Source of the DNA: an uncultured Eubacteriales bacterium
GTDB lineage: Bacteria > Bacillota > Clostridia > Peptostreptococcales > Anaerovoracaceae
Assembly (NCBI GenBank): GCA_910585135.1
Contig: CAJUEB010000016.1
Span: forward strand, 1-19,276
Length of the DNA: 19,276 nucleotides
Reading direction: 5' to 3'
The translations under genes and the position numbers were made by a program. Positions 9,002-16,877 of this stretch are shown here, piece after piece (positions within the stretch are counted from its first letter, which is position 1; the number at the start of each line of letters is the position of its first letter). The notes beneath the pieces were generated by a model. The model was not told the origin of the DNA. It saw only the letters and a program-made list of their open reading frames with translations, and ran no database searches.

Positions 9002-9002
9002 G

Positions 9003-10115
9003 TTATCTCTGTAAGAAAGTCGGAATATCGATACGGGATGTTCCTCTGTAAACATCATCGGCAGCGGTCTCGCTTGATGCCTGTCCTGCGGCTGCGGGAG
9101 CGTCACCTTCTATAGGGTCATTACCCGGAATCACAGAGCTGTTCAAAAGGTCAACGCTCGAAGCCTTTTCAAAGCCTGCCGCAATGACGGTGACTGAAAT
9201 CTCATCCTGCATTTCTTCCTTGATTGAAGCGCCGAGGATGATGATCGCATTTTTATCTGCTTCCTCATCAATCTGCGTTGCCACCTTGTCTACATCGAAC
9301 ATCGTCAGTTCCCTGCCACCGGTGATATTGATCAGGACTGCCTTCGCACCTGAAATCTCCGTTTCAAGAAGCGGACTGTCAACAGCGCCTCTTACGGCGT
9401 CTTCCAGCTTGCTCTCGCCCTTGCCCTTGCCGACGCCCATATGTACGATGCCCCTGTCCTTCATGATCGTTGTAACGTCAGCAAAATCCAGATTGATCAG
9501 TGCGTCATCTACTATAATATCGGAAATACCCTGAACGCCCTGCTTGAGTACATCGTCCGCCATGGCGAACGCTTCCAGCAGGGAGGTTTGTTCCTGAACG
9601 GTATCCAGCAGTTTATCGTTTGGTACTACGACGAGGGAGTCTACGTATTTCTTGAGGAATTTAATTCCCAGCTCGGCATGCTCGCTTCTTTTCTTGCCTT
9701 CAAATTTGAACGGACGAGTAACGACACCTACGGTAAGGATGCCCATGTCCTTCGCGATTTTCGCGATGATCGGCGCTGCGCCGGTTCCTGTGCCGCCGCC
9801 CATTCCGCAGGTAACGAACACCATGTCCGAGCCTGCGATGAACTTTTCCAAATCTTCCAGGTTTTCCTCTGCCGACTTCTGTCCAACTTCAGGATTGCCG
9901 CCTGCGCCAAGACCTTTCGTCAGTTTTTCCCCGATCTGGATTTTCGTTTCAGCCTTGCTCTTGGCAAGCGCCTGCTTGTCCGTATTTACGGCAATGAAAG
10001 TAACTCCTTTCATGCCTCCCTCTATCATTCTGTTAACTGCGTTACATCCGCCGCCGCCAACACCGATGACTTTTATTTCCTGCAGCGTTGACTCGTTCAT
10101 CTCAAATTGTAACAT
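9003..10115 (-). CDS. ftsZ: Cell division GTPase FtsZ
   Basis: Tubulin-like GTPase that polymerises into the Z-ring at midcell and organises septal wall synthesis. It has 370 residues. The nucleotide-binding region starts with VIGVGGGGCNAVNRM at 16-30. The tubulin signature GGGTGTG is at 106-112, and the T7 synergy loop NLDFADV at 208-214 carries the two catalytic aspartates D210 and D213. The globular core ends near 320. A short acidic, Ala-rich linker (about 328-360) leads to the conserved C-terminal peptide RIDIPTFLQR, the docking site for partners such as SepF, FtsA or ZapA-type proteins. The ATG is supported by GGGAGG nine bases upstream. It has its own likely promoter in the 55-base gap after divIB. 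No ftsA lies beside it, so the membrane tether (FtsA or SepF) must be encoded elsewhere. Confidence 0.99.
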   Translation of the reverse strand: MLQFEMNESTLQEIKVIGVGGGGCNAVNRMIEGGMKGVTFIAVNTDKQALAKSKAETKIQIGEKLTKGLGAGGNPEVGQKSAEENLEDLEKFIAGSDMVFVTCGMGGGTGTGAAPIIAKIAKDMGILTVGVVTRPFKFEGKKRSEHAELGIKFLKKYVDSLVVVPNDKLLDTVQEQTSLLEAFAMADDVLKQGVQGISDIIVDDALINLDFADVTTIMKDRGIVHMGVGKGKGESKLEDAVRGAVDSPLLETEISGAKAVLINITGGRELTMFDVDKVATQIDEEADKNAIIILGASIKEEMQDEISVTVIAAGFEKASSVDLLNSSVIPGNDPIEGDAPAAAGQASSETAADDVYRGTSRIDIPTFLQR

Positions 10116-10124
10116 TCAGAAATA

Positions 10125-10130
10125 CCTCCC
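10125..10130 (-). promoter_or_regulatory. Ribosome binding site of ftsZ
   Basis: GGGAGG on the minus strand, nine bases before the ftsZ ATG. It is one of the strongest sites in the window and fixes the start. The next in-frame ATG (M6) has no comparable site. Confidence 0.8.
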
Positions 10131-10153
10131 ATAATTTTAAAATTAACATTATA

Positions 10154-10182
10154 ATTATAACATACATTTTTTACGGCGTAAA
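10154..10182 (-). promoter_or_regulatory. Sigma-A-type promoter with extended -10 for ftsZ
   Basis: On the minus strand TTTACG (10182-10177, four of six matches to TTGACA) is followed by a 17-base spacer and a perfect TATAAT (10159-10154). TG one base before the -10 gives the extended motif TGTTATAAT. A second TATAAT overlaps downstream (10153-10148) but has no fitting -35. The -35 overlaps the last codons of divIB. Transcription would start near 10147, giving an ftsZ leader of about 30 bases with the ribosome site GGGAGG. Predicted from consensus matches only. Confidence 0.65.
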
Positions 10183-10923
10183 GGAACAATAATTATTGCT
10201 GCTGATGTTGATAACGCCACTTTCGACGCCTTTTTGATACAGGTCGAAAATCACTGCCTTCAGCGCACCCGATTCGATGCATTGCATGACGTGATCATAC
10301 TTGCCCTTGCACACCAGCCCATCGTACACATAACCTTCCATATCATTGCCTGTTATTTTGATCCTCTTAAAGTAAAGGTCGTTCTCCTCCGTAGCCGCAA
10401 TGAGCGCCATCGCTTTCTCATAGATCCCGGTATCCTTTACTTCGATATCCTTGCCCGGCTCCGCCTTCGTAACCTTAACGCCGTCCACCAGCGTCGCCTT
10501 ACGCTCCTCTTTGGCAAGTTCAAGAACCTTTCCGCCGTTATCGGTAATCACGAATTTTCCGCCCATGGCGAACTGGGCTTTGCCGCTCCGCTCTGTCACC
10601 AGTATTTCGATTTTATTGGGAAGTTTTCTGTTGACATTGACACTTTCGACATACAGGTTTTTTTTGATCCGCCGCTGCGCGAACCACGGATGCACATCGA
10701 AAATATTGTCTCCTGTCTTAATTTCAGAAAGTGCTACGATTTCTGCATCTGTTATTTCTTTATTTCCTGCTACGGTAATCCCATCGACGGTAAAATAGTC
10801 GATATGAAGCGCAAAATAGATTCCCACACAGGCTAAAACGAACAGGATGAAACGAAGCAAATATCTTTTTTTACGCCGTTTCTTTTTCCTGATATGTTTT
10901 TCTGTGCGATTCTCAACAGTCAT
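10171..10923 (-). CDS. divIB: Cell division protein DivIB/FtsQ
   Basis: Bitopic membrane protein of the divisome that works with FtsL and DivIC and helps regulate septal synthesis by FtsW and its PBP. It has 250 residues. A very basic cytoplasmic tail (RKKKRRKKR at 12-20) precedes one transmembrane segment (about 21-42). The POTRA domain (about 43-112) starts FTVDGITVAGNKEITDAEI and includes NIFDVHPWFAQRRIKK and LPNKIEILVTER. The remaining beta region runs to the C-terminus, which ends in SNNYCSFTP. Length and layout fit clostridial FtsQ/DivIB. Its ATG overlaps the 3' end of murA by 11 bases, so translational coupling to murA is likely. The purine run GGGGAAA further upstream is only a weak ribosome site. 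Confidence 0.93.
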   Translation of the reverse strand: MTVENRTEKHIRKKKRRKKRYLLRFILFVLACVGIYFALHIDYFTVDGITVAGNKEITDAEIVALSEIKTGDNIFDVHPWFAQRRIKKNLYVESVNVNRKLPNKIEILVTERSGKAQFAMGGKFVITDNGGKVLELAKEERKATLVDGVKVTKAEPGKDIEVKDTGIYEKAMALIAATEENDLYFKRIKITGNDMEGYVYDGLVCKGKYDHVMQCIESGALKAVIFDLYQKGVESGVINISSNNYCSFTP

Positions 10924-12169
10924 ATTCTATGATTTCCCCGCCTAGCGCCCTGATTTTATCGATCGGCCTGCTATATCCTCGTTTGATATATTTAGTATCT
11001 GCGATATCGGTATAGCCGTCCGCCATAAGTCCTGCAATCATCAGGGCTGCGCCGCCCCTTAAATCTTTCGCCGCTACAGGGACGCCACACAAGATATGGT
11101 TATCCTTTATTATAACTTGTTTTTCAGATATTTCAATATCTGCTCCCATTTTTTTCAATTCTTTTGCATATTCCAGCCGCTTCTCAAAAATGTTTTCCTC
11201 GATGATCGAGCCTTTGCCATTTTTGGTGAGAAACGCTGTCATCTGCGGCTGCAAATCCGTCGGAAAGCCCGGATACGGCGCCGTGCGGATCATGCAGTTG
11301 ATTCGTTCAAAGCCACACGCCTTCGCCCAGATTCCCGTCTCACTGCACCGGATACGATAGCCCCCGCCGTCCAATATTTGAAGAAGCGAATCGAGATACT
11401 CCCGCCCGATTCCTTCCAGCATGATCTCCCCGCCAGTGGCAAGCGCCATCAGCAAATACGTACCCGCTTCGATCCTGTCAGGAAGGATTCTGTATTGGCA
11501 GCCATGCAGCTTGATGCCGCCCTCTACCGTGATCGTCCCGCTGCCGGCGCCCATAACGCGCCCGCCGCAGCAGTTTATGTAATTTTGCAGATCCACGATC
11601 TCCGGCTCTTTCGCGCTGTTTTCAATTTCCGTAAGTCCCTCAGCGGCGATGGCCGCCAGCATCAGGTTTTCGGTAGCGCCGACGCTGGGATAAGCGAGCC
11701 TGATCTTTGCGCCCCGCAGCCTTCCTGCTTTGAGGACGATGTTCTCATCCGTCTGCCAGATATGGGCGCCTAGCCTGCGCAAACCGTCAATATGAATATC
11801 GATCGGCCTTTTTCCGATATCGCATCCGCCCGGATTGCTGATCACGGCTTCCCCGCACCTGCCCAGGAGCGAGCCTGCCAAAAAAACGCTGGAGCGCATT
11901 TCCTTCATCATATGGTCGGGAATCCGGCATCCTCGTATCCCATCAGCCACGACAGATAACAAACCGTCTTCCCACCTGACCTTACAGCCCAGAGCTGTCA
12001 ATATGCTTATCATACTATCGACATCAGAGATCTGCGGACATGACAGCAATGTATTCTCGCCTTTCGTCATGACCGATGCGGCAAGAATCGGCAATGCGGC
12101 ATTCTTCGCACCAGAAGTTTCGATTTTTCCCGAAAGTACCCGGCCGCCCTTTATGTGATAACCTTTCAA
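10913..12169 (-). CDS. murA: UDP-N-acetylglucosamine 1-carboxyvinyltransferase
   Basis: Transfers enolpyruvate from phosphoenolpyruvate to UDP-GlcNAc, the first committed step of peptidoglycan synthesis in the cytoplasm. It has 418 residues, typical of the family. GAKNAALPIL at 20-29 carries the conserved Lys22. The catalytic loop NPGGCDIGKRPIDIH has Cys116 at the position equivalent to E. coli Cys115. Because that residue is Cys and not Asp, fosfomycin sensitivity of the enzyme is expected. The substrate motif PYPGFPTDLQPQ is also present. The start is a TTG: GGAGGTG stands 5 bases upstream and no ATG or GTG nearby fits. murA lies in the usual murB or murC neighbourhood of the dcw cluster, between murG and divIB. 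Many Firmicutes have two MurA paralogues, so this may not be the only copy. Confidence 0.97.
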   Translation of the reverse strand: MKGYHIKGGRVLSGKIETSGAKNAALPILAASVMTKGENTLLSCPQISDVDSMISILTALGCKVRWEDGLLSVVADGIRGCRIPDHMMKEMRSSVFLAGSLLGRCGEAVISNPGGCDIGKRPIDIHIDGLRRLGAHIWQTDENIVLKAGRLRGAKIRLAYPSVGATENLMLAAIAAEGLTEIENSAKEPEIVDLQNYINCCGGRVMGAGSGTITVEGGIKLHGCQYRILPDRIEAGTYLLMALATGGEIMLEGIGREYLDSLLQILDGGGYRIRCSETGIWAKACGFERINCMIRTAPYPGFPTDLQPQMTAFLTKNGKGSIIEENIFEKRLEYAKELKKMGADIEISEKQVIIKDNHILCGVPVAAKDLRGGAALMIAGLMADGYTDIADTKYIKRGYSRPIDKIRALGGEIIEYDC

Positions 12170-12174
12170 AAAAA

Positions 12175-12206
12175 CACCTCCGAAATATATTTCATAATAT
12201 GTCGGA
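12175..12206 (-). promoter_or_regulatory. murA ribosome binding site partly inside a hairpin
   Basis: GGAGGTG (12181-12175) precedes the TTG start of murA across a run of T. Upstream, TCCGA (12206-12202) can pair with TCGGA (12183-12179). After one mismatch four more pairs (ATAT/ATAT) close an 8-base loop. The first three bases of GGAGG would be paired, so the fold could lower murA translation. The pairing is visible in the sequence; the regulatory effect is inferred, and the AT-rich upper stem is weak. Confidence 0.45.
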
Positions 12207-12219
12207 GCGCCTTGAATCG

Positions 12220-13326
12220 TTACCGAATCCCGGAAAGGATTATATGGTCACATATGATTTTTACCGCATCGTCAGATGCACATGCCCTGCTCTTTTCCGA
12301 CATATCCTTCAATATTTCAGGATTGTTTTTTAAATTCAAGAGAGCCGAAATCAGGCGGTCATTGTCCAAATCCTTTTCTTCGATGACCATTGCCCCGCCT
12401 CGTTCGGATACCGCTTTCGCGTTAAAATACTGATGGTTTCCCGTCACGTTCGGCGACGGCACAAAAATTGCAGGTTTTCCGCACACGGTAACCTCTGCCA
12501 CGGTGAGCGCGCCGCTTCTGCTGATCACCAGATCCGATGCAGCCAGGTATTTGGGCATGTCCTTGATATACTCCATCACCCTGATGTTATCTGAAAGCGT
12601 AATCCCATTTTCCCGGAATTCCTCCATGATCGCCTGGTAATAATAGCTTCCCGTCGCCATGCAGATCTGAAACCCCTCCACGCCGTTGAAAGCCTCAATC
12701 ACTTTGAGCATCGCCTTGTTGATCCGTCCAGCACCCTGGCTCCCCCCAAAGGCCAGCAGCACGAAATCCCGTGGCGAAAAACCTAGCTGCGCACGTGCCG
12801 CACCTTTTTCCTGCCGCAAAAAATCCTCCCGCACAGGGTTTCCCGTCGTGATATGCTTTTCCGGGTGCTTAAAATGCTCCGCGCCTTCTGCAAACCCTAA
12901 AAACACCTTTTCCACATGCCGTTCCAGCATCTTATTGGTCACGCCTGGAAAAGCATTCTGCTCGTGGATATAGGTAGGAATATTCATTTTCTGCGCTGTC
13001 TTTACGACAGGCGCACTGACATATCCGCCCGTTCCGATTACCACATCGGGCTTGAATGTTTTGATGATCTCCTTCGCGCGTTTGCTTCCCTTACGCAACT
13101 TTTTCAGCACATCTACATTCTGGAGCAGATGCTTTCTGTTAAAGCCCTTCACCGTGATCAGCTTTACTTCATAGCCGTTTTCCGGCACAAGTTTTTTCTC
13201 AAGCCCCGTTTCCGCCCCTACGAATAAGATTTCAGCATTTTTATCGCGCTTTTTGATTTCGTCTGCAATGGCGATCGCCGGATAGATGTGTCCGCCTGTC
13301 CCGCCGCCTGTCATGATTACCTTCAT
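12220..13326 (-). CDS. murG: Undecaprenyl-PP-MurNAc-pentapeptide-UDP-GlcNAc GlcNAc transferase
   Basis: Peripheral inner-face membrane GT-B glycosyltransferase that converts lipid I to lipid II. It has 368 residues. The N-terminal glycine loop GGGTGGHIYPAIAIADEI (from residue 7) is the family signature. A second glycine loop, FGGSQGAGRINKAML, binds diphosphate. The C-terminal UDP-GlcNAc site includes VISRSGALTVAEVTVCGKPA and the motif VTGNHQYFNAKAV. The ATG follows directly on the TAA of ftsW, with AGGAG nine bases upstream inside the end of ftsW, so the two are tightly coupled. This makes sense because MurG supplies the lipid II that FtsW polymerises. Confidence 0.98.
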   Translation of the reverse strand: MKVIMTGGGTGGHIYPAIAIADEIKKRDKNAEILFVGAETGLEKKLVPENGYEVKLITVKGFNRKHLLQNVDVLKKLRKGSKRAKEIIKTFKPDVVIGTGGYVSAPVVKTAQKMNIPTYIHEQNAFPGVTNKMLERHVEKVFLGFAEGAEHFKHPEKHITTGNPVREDFLRQEKGAARAQLGFSPRDFVLLAFGGSQGAGRINKAMLKVIEAFNGVEGFQICMATGSYYYQAIMEEFRENGITLSDNIRVMEYIKDMPKYLAASDLVISRSGALTVAEVTVCGKPAIFVPSPNVTGNHQYFNAKAVSERGGAMVIEEKDLDNDRLISALLNLKNNPEILKDMSEKSRACASDDAVKIICDHIILSGIR

Positions 13327-14460
13327 TTAACTGACTCCTGTATTCTTTGCTTCATGCCGTGATATATTCACCAGGACGCCTGCCGAAAACATAAAGATGA
13401 GCAATGCATTGCCGCCATAGCTGATGAACGGCAGATTGATTCCCGTCGCAGGCATAGAAGATGTAACGACTGCAATATTCAATATGACCTGTATCGCCAC
13501 CATGAGTACGATCCCCGACGCCAGCAAAAGGCCGAACTGATCCGGCGCATTGATCGCAATATGGATTCCACGCCAGATAAAAAGGCAGTACACGGCTATC
13601 AAGAGCAAAAGGCCAAGAAACCCCAGCTCTTCGCCGATGATCGCAAGGATAAAATCGTTTTGCGGTTCTGGCAGATAGAGGTTTTTCTGTACGCTTTTCC
13701 CTAATCCTACGCCTGTCAGTCCTCCTGAACCCAACGCCAGCAGGGACTGCACCGCCTGATAGCCTTCATTTAGCGGATCAGCAAAAGGATCGCGAAAACT
13801 CGTAAGCCTAGTATACCAGTAACTGTCCTTCATGAAAAGCACGATGCCTGCAATTCCCGCAGCACCAACTCCAGCAGCACCCCAAAAGTAAATCCACCGC
13901 ATCCCCGCTACCAGCATCATCGATACGATAATCCCACACACCGTGATCGCAGTAGACAGGTTTGGCTGTTTGATGATCAGCCCTGCCAGCACGCCCATGA
14001 TCGCAAGCAGCGGTAAGATTCCCCTGGTAAACGAACCGATCCGGCTCATGTCCTCGCTGAGATACCACGCGGTAAACAGGATAGCAGCCAGCTTTGCCAG
14101 TTCTCCCGGCATCAAAGTGATCGGGCCAATGGCGATCCACCTGGTAGCAAAATTAGCCGTATGCCCCAGCGGCGTAAAAATCAACACCAAAAGCACGACG
14201 CTGCCGATGAGGATCGGAATCGCCCACTTCTTATACTTTCGATAATCCACCATCGCGCCGAACAGCATCGCCGCAAACCCAAAAATAGCCCAAAGACCGT
14301 GCCGCCGCAAATAGCTGTAAGCCGAGCCATCCTGGCTGATCGAATAATAATAGCTGGCGCTGAACACCATGATCACCCCGAAGATCACCAGGATCAGCGT
14401 AAAGAGCATCAGCAGGAAATCCCCTGAGCGCAAATTTGTATTTTTGCCTTTCTTTTTCAT
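13327..14460 (-). CDS. ftsW: SEDS-family peptidoglycan polymerase FtsW
   Basis: Polytopic membrane glycosyltransferase of the SEDS family that polymerises lipid II at the septum together with a class B PBP. From this start it has 377 residues and about ten hydrophobic segments. Family motifs include LPEPQNDFILAIIGEELGFL and near the C-terminus MPATGINLPFISYGGNALL. The last is slightly unusual, as many homologues have GGSS. I place the start at the ATG of KKKGKNTNLRSGDFLLML, where homology begins. The frame stays open upstream to 14586, but that stretch overlaps murD by 104 bases, is Cys-rich and hydrophilic, and resembles no FtsW N-terminus. A TTG at 14472 is another candidate. The ribosome site (GAAAGAAAAG) is weak. 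By context it could equally be named spoVE; the PBP at the cluster start is its probable partner. Confidence 0.94.
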   Translation of the reverse strand: MKKKGKNTNLRSGDFLLMLFTLILVIFGVIMVFSASYYYSISQDGSAYSYLRRHGLWAIFGFAAMLFGAMVDYRKYKKWAIPILIGSVVLLVLIFTPLGHTANFATRWIAIGPITLMPGELAKLAAILFTAWYLSEDMSRIGSFTRGILPLLAIMGVLAGLIIKQPNLSTAITVCGIIVSMMLVAGMRWIYFWGAAGVGAAGIAGIVLFMKDSYWYTRLTSFRDPFADPLNEGYQAVQSLLALGSGGLTGVGLGKSVQKNLYLPEPQNDFILAIIGEELGFLGLLLLIAVYCLFIWRGIHIAINAPDQFGLLLASGIVLMVAIQVILNIAVVTSSMPATGINLPFISYGGNALLIFMFSAGVLVNISRHEAKNTGVS

Positions 14461-14482
14461 CTTTTCTTTCAATTTAATATCA

Positions 14483-15862
14483 TTACCTTCCCAAAGCCCT
14501 GACGCATTCCTTGAAATGACGCCCTCTCTGTTCAAAGCTCGTATACATATCCCAGCTTGCACAGGCAGGAGACAGAAGCACGACATCGCCTGGCCTTGCG
14601 ATTCTGAAAGCTTCCTTTACGCAGGCGTCCATATCCTTGAGGATAATGGAATTGCTGAAATGCGCCCGTTCCGCAGCGTCCTTGATCTTCGTTGCCGTTT
14701 TTCCGAGCAGCATCAGCGCCTTTACCCGGCCGTCAAACGATGCCACGAATTCATCAAAGGAAGCATTTTTATCATATCCCCCTGCAATGAGGATGATGTT
14801 TTCCTTCATGGCTTCAATCGCCTTGATCGCCGCATCGGGATTTGTTCCCTTGGAATCGTTGACAAACCGCACGCCATCGACTTCACCGCAAAATTCGATC
14901 CTGTGTTCCACGCCCATAAAGCTTTTTAAAACCTGCGTGATCACATCCGGCTCTATGCCGCCGAAATAAGCGATCGCACAAGCGGCAAGCGCATTTTCCA
15001 GATTATGCCCGCCTGGAATATTCAGCTCGTCAGCCCTGCAAAATTCAATCAGGCTGCCGTCCTCATTTTTGATCACGATGCGCCCGTCCTTGACGAATGC
15101 ACCGAAGTTCAAAGCTTCTTTTCTGCTAAACGGCACGACTTTCGCGCGGCAATGCTCCGCCAGCTTATAACAGTCTTTATCATCATAGTTGATGATGCAA
15201 TATTGGTCAGCCGTTTGGTTTTCAAAGATCCGCGCTTTTGCGCCGCCGTAGTTCTCCATAGTCTTGTGCCGGTCGAGATGATCCGGCGTCAAGTTTAGTA
15301 TAGCCGAAACGACCGGTTGGAATTCTTTGATCGTTTCAAGCTGGAAGCTGCTGGTTTCCGTCACCAGCCAGCTATCCTGCTCTGCGGATAATGCCTTGGA
15401 AATGACGGCTACGCCGATATTTCCTACTACATACGTCTTTTTGCCCGCCGCCTTGTATATTTCCCCGACCAGCGTTGTCGTCGTGGTTTTTCCGTTCGTA
15501 CCGGTAATCGCGACGTAATTGCCGCTGCCGATCCGGTAGGCAATTTCCAGCTCGCCGATAATCTCCACGCCTGCCCTGCGCGCTTCCTGGATGAACGCCA
15601 ATTCAGGGGATACGCCGGGACTGATGATGAGCATATCGAACTGCCCCATGTCCGCAGGCTGCCGCCCGAAATAACACGTTACATTTTTATCCCTCAAAAA
15701 AGCCAAAAGCTGCGGATCGATAGAATCCTCCGGCTTGCTGTCCTGCACGGAAACAACGGCCTTTAACGCAAGCATCGCCTGCACGGCGGCCTTCCCTGAA
15801 TTTCCCATTCCGACGACCAGAACCTGCTTATTTTCTATTTGCGCAAAATCGCCCTGTGACAT
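14483..15862 (-). CDS. murD: UDP-N-acetylmuramoyl-L-alanine-D-glutamate ligase
   Basis: Cytoplasmic ATP-dependent Mur ligase that adds D-glutamate to UDP-MurNAc-L-Ala. It has 459 residues, the typical length. The N-terminal UDP-binding Rossmann domain begins QVLVVGMGNSGKAAVQAM and includes IISPGVSP at 79-86. The central ATPase domain has the P-loop GTNGKTTTTTL at 121-131, then VVGNIGV, LNLTPDHLDRH and GGHNLENALAA. The C-terminal domain has the motifs FVNDSKGTNPDAAIKAI, ILIAGGYDKN and LLSPACASWDMY, all classic for MurD. The ATG is preceded by GAGGAGAGG. It lies 38 bases after mraY, in the standard dcw order mraY-murD-ftsW. Confidence 0.98.
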   Translation of the reverse strand: MSQGDFAQIENKQVLVVGMGNSGKAAVQAMLALKAVVSVQDSKPEDSIDPQLLAFLRDKNVTCYFGRQPADMGQFDMLIISPGVSPELAFIQEARRAGVEIIGELEIAYRIGSGNYVAITGTNGKTTTTTLVGEIYKAAGKKTYVVGNIGVAVISKALSAEQDSWLVTETSSFQLETIKEFQPVVSAILNLTPDHLDRHKTMENYGGAKARIFENQTADQYCIINYDDKDCYKLAEHCRAKVVPFSRKEALNFGAFVKDGRIVIKNEDGSLIEFCRADELNIPGGHNLENALAACAIAYFGGIEPDVITQVLKSFMGVEHRIEFCGEVDGVRFVNDSKGTNPDAAIKAIEAMKENIILIAGGYDKNASFDEFVASFDGRVKALMLLGKTATKIKDAAERAHFSNSIILKDMDACVKEAFRIARPGDVVLLSPACASWDMYTSFEQRGRHFKECVRALGR

Positions 15863-15900
15863 TATATCCTCTCCTCACCTGATAAATACCTGAATATCCA

Positions 15901-16869
15901 TTAAATCATGCTAAATCCGATCACACAGCATACGATAGCAAAAATCCAGAATGCGATCACGACCTGCACTTCTTTAAAGCCGCATTTTTCAAAATGATGA
16001 TGAATCGGCGCCATCTTGAATATTCTCTTGCCCTTCGTCAGCTTAAAATAGCCGACCTGCAAAATAACGGACAGGGCCTCTATGACATAGATCAGCCCCG
16101 CAACCGGCAAAAGCAGTTCAAGCTTCATCACGATCGCCGCCGCCGCAAGCCCGCCGCCAAGCGCAAGCGAACCCGTGTCCCCCATGAATATCTTAGCGGG
16201 ATTTTTATTGAACACCAGAAAACCGAGACAGCCGCCACACAGGGCAGCACAGAAATAAGCGCCGGATGAAATGCCGTACGTAATCCCCGCTACCGAGAAA
16301 AAGAGACTGACGAAGGCCGTCACGCCCGACGCCAGGCCATCCAGTCCATCAGTCAAGTTCACCGCATTCGTCATCGCCAGCATCACGAAAACGATGAACG
16401 GAATATACCAGATCCCAAAATCGAGGTAAACTTCCGCTACGGGAATATACACATAAGTGCTGCTGTCGGTATAATTTGCCAAAAAAACAGCCAATGCCAC
16501 AGATATCACGATCTGCAGCCCGAATTTCTGATACGCCCTAAGGCCTAAATTGTTTTTCTTGATCACCTTCAAATAATCATCAAAAAAGCCGATCAGGCCA
16601 AAGCCTGCGAACACAAACAAGATGACGAGGATATCCGACAGCCTGCTCCCCCACATCCAGCCTGCCAGCAGGCTGGCCAGCACTGCCCCCAGGATAATGG
16701 CAATCCCGCCCATGCTGGGCGTTCCCGCCTTCGACAGATGCGACGCAGGACCGTCTTCCCTGATATTCTGCCCGGCCTTTGCCCGTAAAACAGGAATTTC
16801 AAGCTTTGTTACAACGACAGAAATCAAAAACGCAATTAAGATGATTATTCCGATATTAGTATAACGCAT
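15901..16869 (-). CDS. mraY: Phospho-N-acetylmuramoyl-pentapeptide transferase
   Basis: Integral membrane enzyme that transfers phospho-MurNAc-pentapeptide from UDP to undecaprenyl phosphate, forming lipid I. It has 322 residues with about ten membrane segments. All catalytic landmarks are present: the FFDDYLKV pair (D97, D98), NAVNLTDGLDGLASG (N171, D174, D177), FMGDTGSLALGG (D231) and the histidine triad in APIHHHFEKCG (H290-H292). The ribosome site AGGAG overlaps the murF TAG stop, with only 8 bases between the genes, so translation is probably coupled. It provides the substrate for MurG, encoded three genes downstream. Confidence 0.98.
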   Translation of the reverse strand: MRYTNIGIIILIAFLISVVVTKLEIPVLRAKAGQNIREDGPASHLSKAGTPSMGGIAIILGAVLASLLAGWMWGSRLSDILVILFVFAGFGLIGFFDDYLKVIKKNNLGLRAYQKFGLQIVISVALAVFLANYTDSSTYVYIPVAEVYLDFGIWYIPFIVFVMLAMTNAVNLTDGLDGLASGVTAFVSLFFSVAGITYGISSGAYFCAALCGGCLGFLVFNKNPAKIFMGDTGSLALGGGLAAAAIVMKLELLLPVAGLIYVIEALSVILQVGYFKLTKGKRIFKMAPIHHHFEKCGFKEVQVVIAFWIFAIVCCVIGFSMI

Positions 16870-16877
16870 GGCAACTC

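Noticed and set aside
12235..12260. TATAAT-like string near the end of murG as a promoter for murA.
   Set aside because: No acceptable -35 at 16-18 bases and no extended -10; a chance match within codons of the murG C-terminus.
14461..14586. N-terminal extension of FtsW by 42 residues.
   Set aside because: It overlaps murD by 104 bases, has unusual composition (several Cys, no membrane segment) and is not like any FtsW N-terminus. The ATG at 14460 is preferred.
16657..16676. Near-perfect palindrome with 9-base arms and a 2-base centre.
   Set aside because: It lies inside mraY in a stretch coding for a Leu/Ala-rich membrane segment. Repetitive CTG/CAG-type codons explain it, and no U-run follows on either strand.
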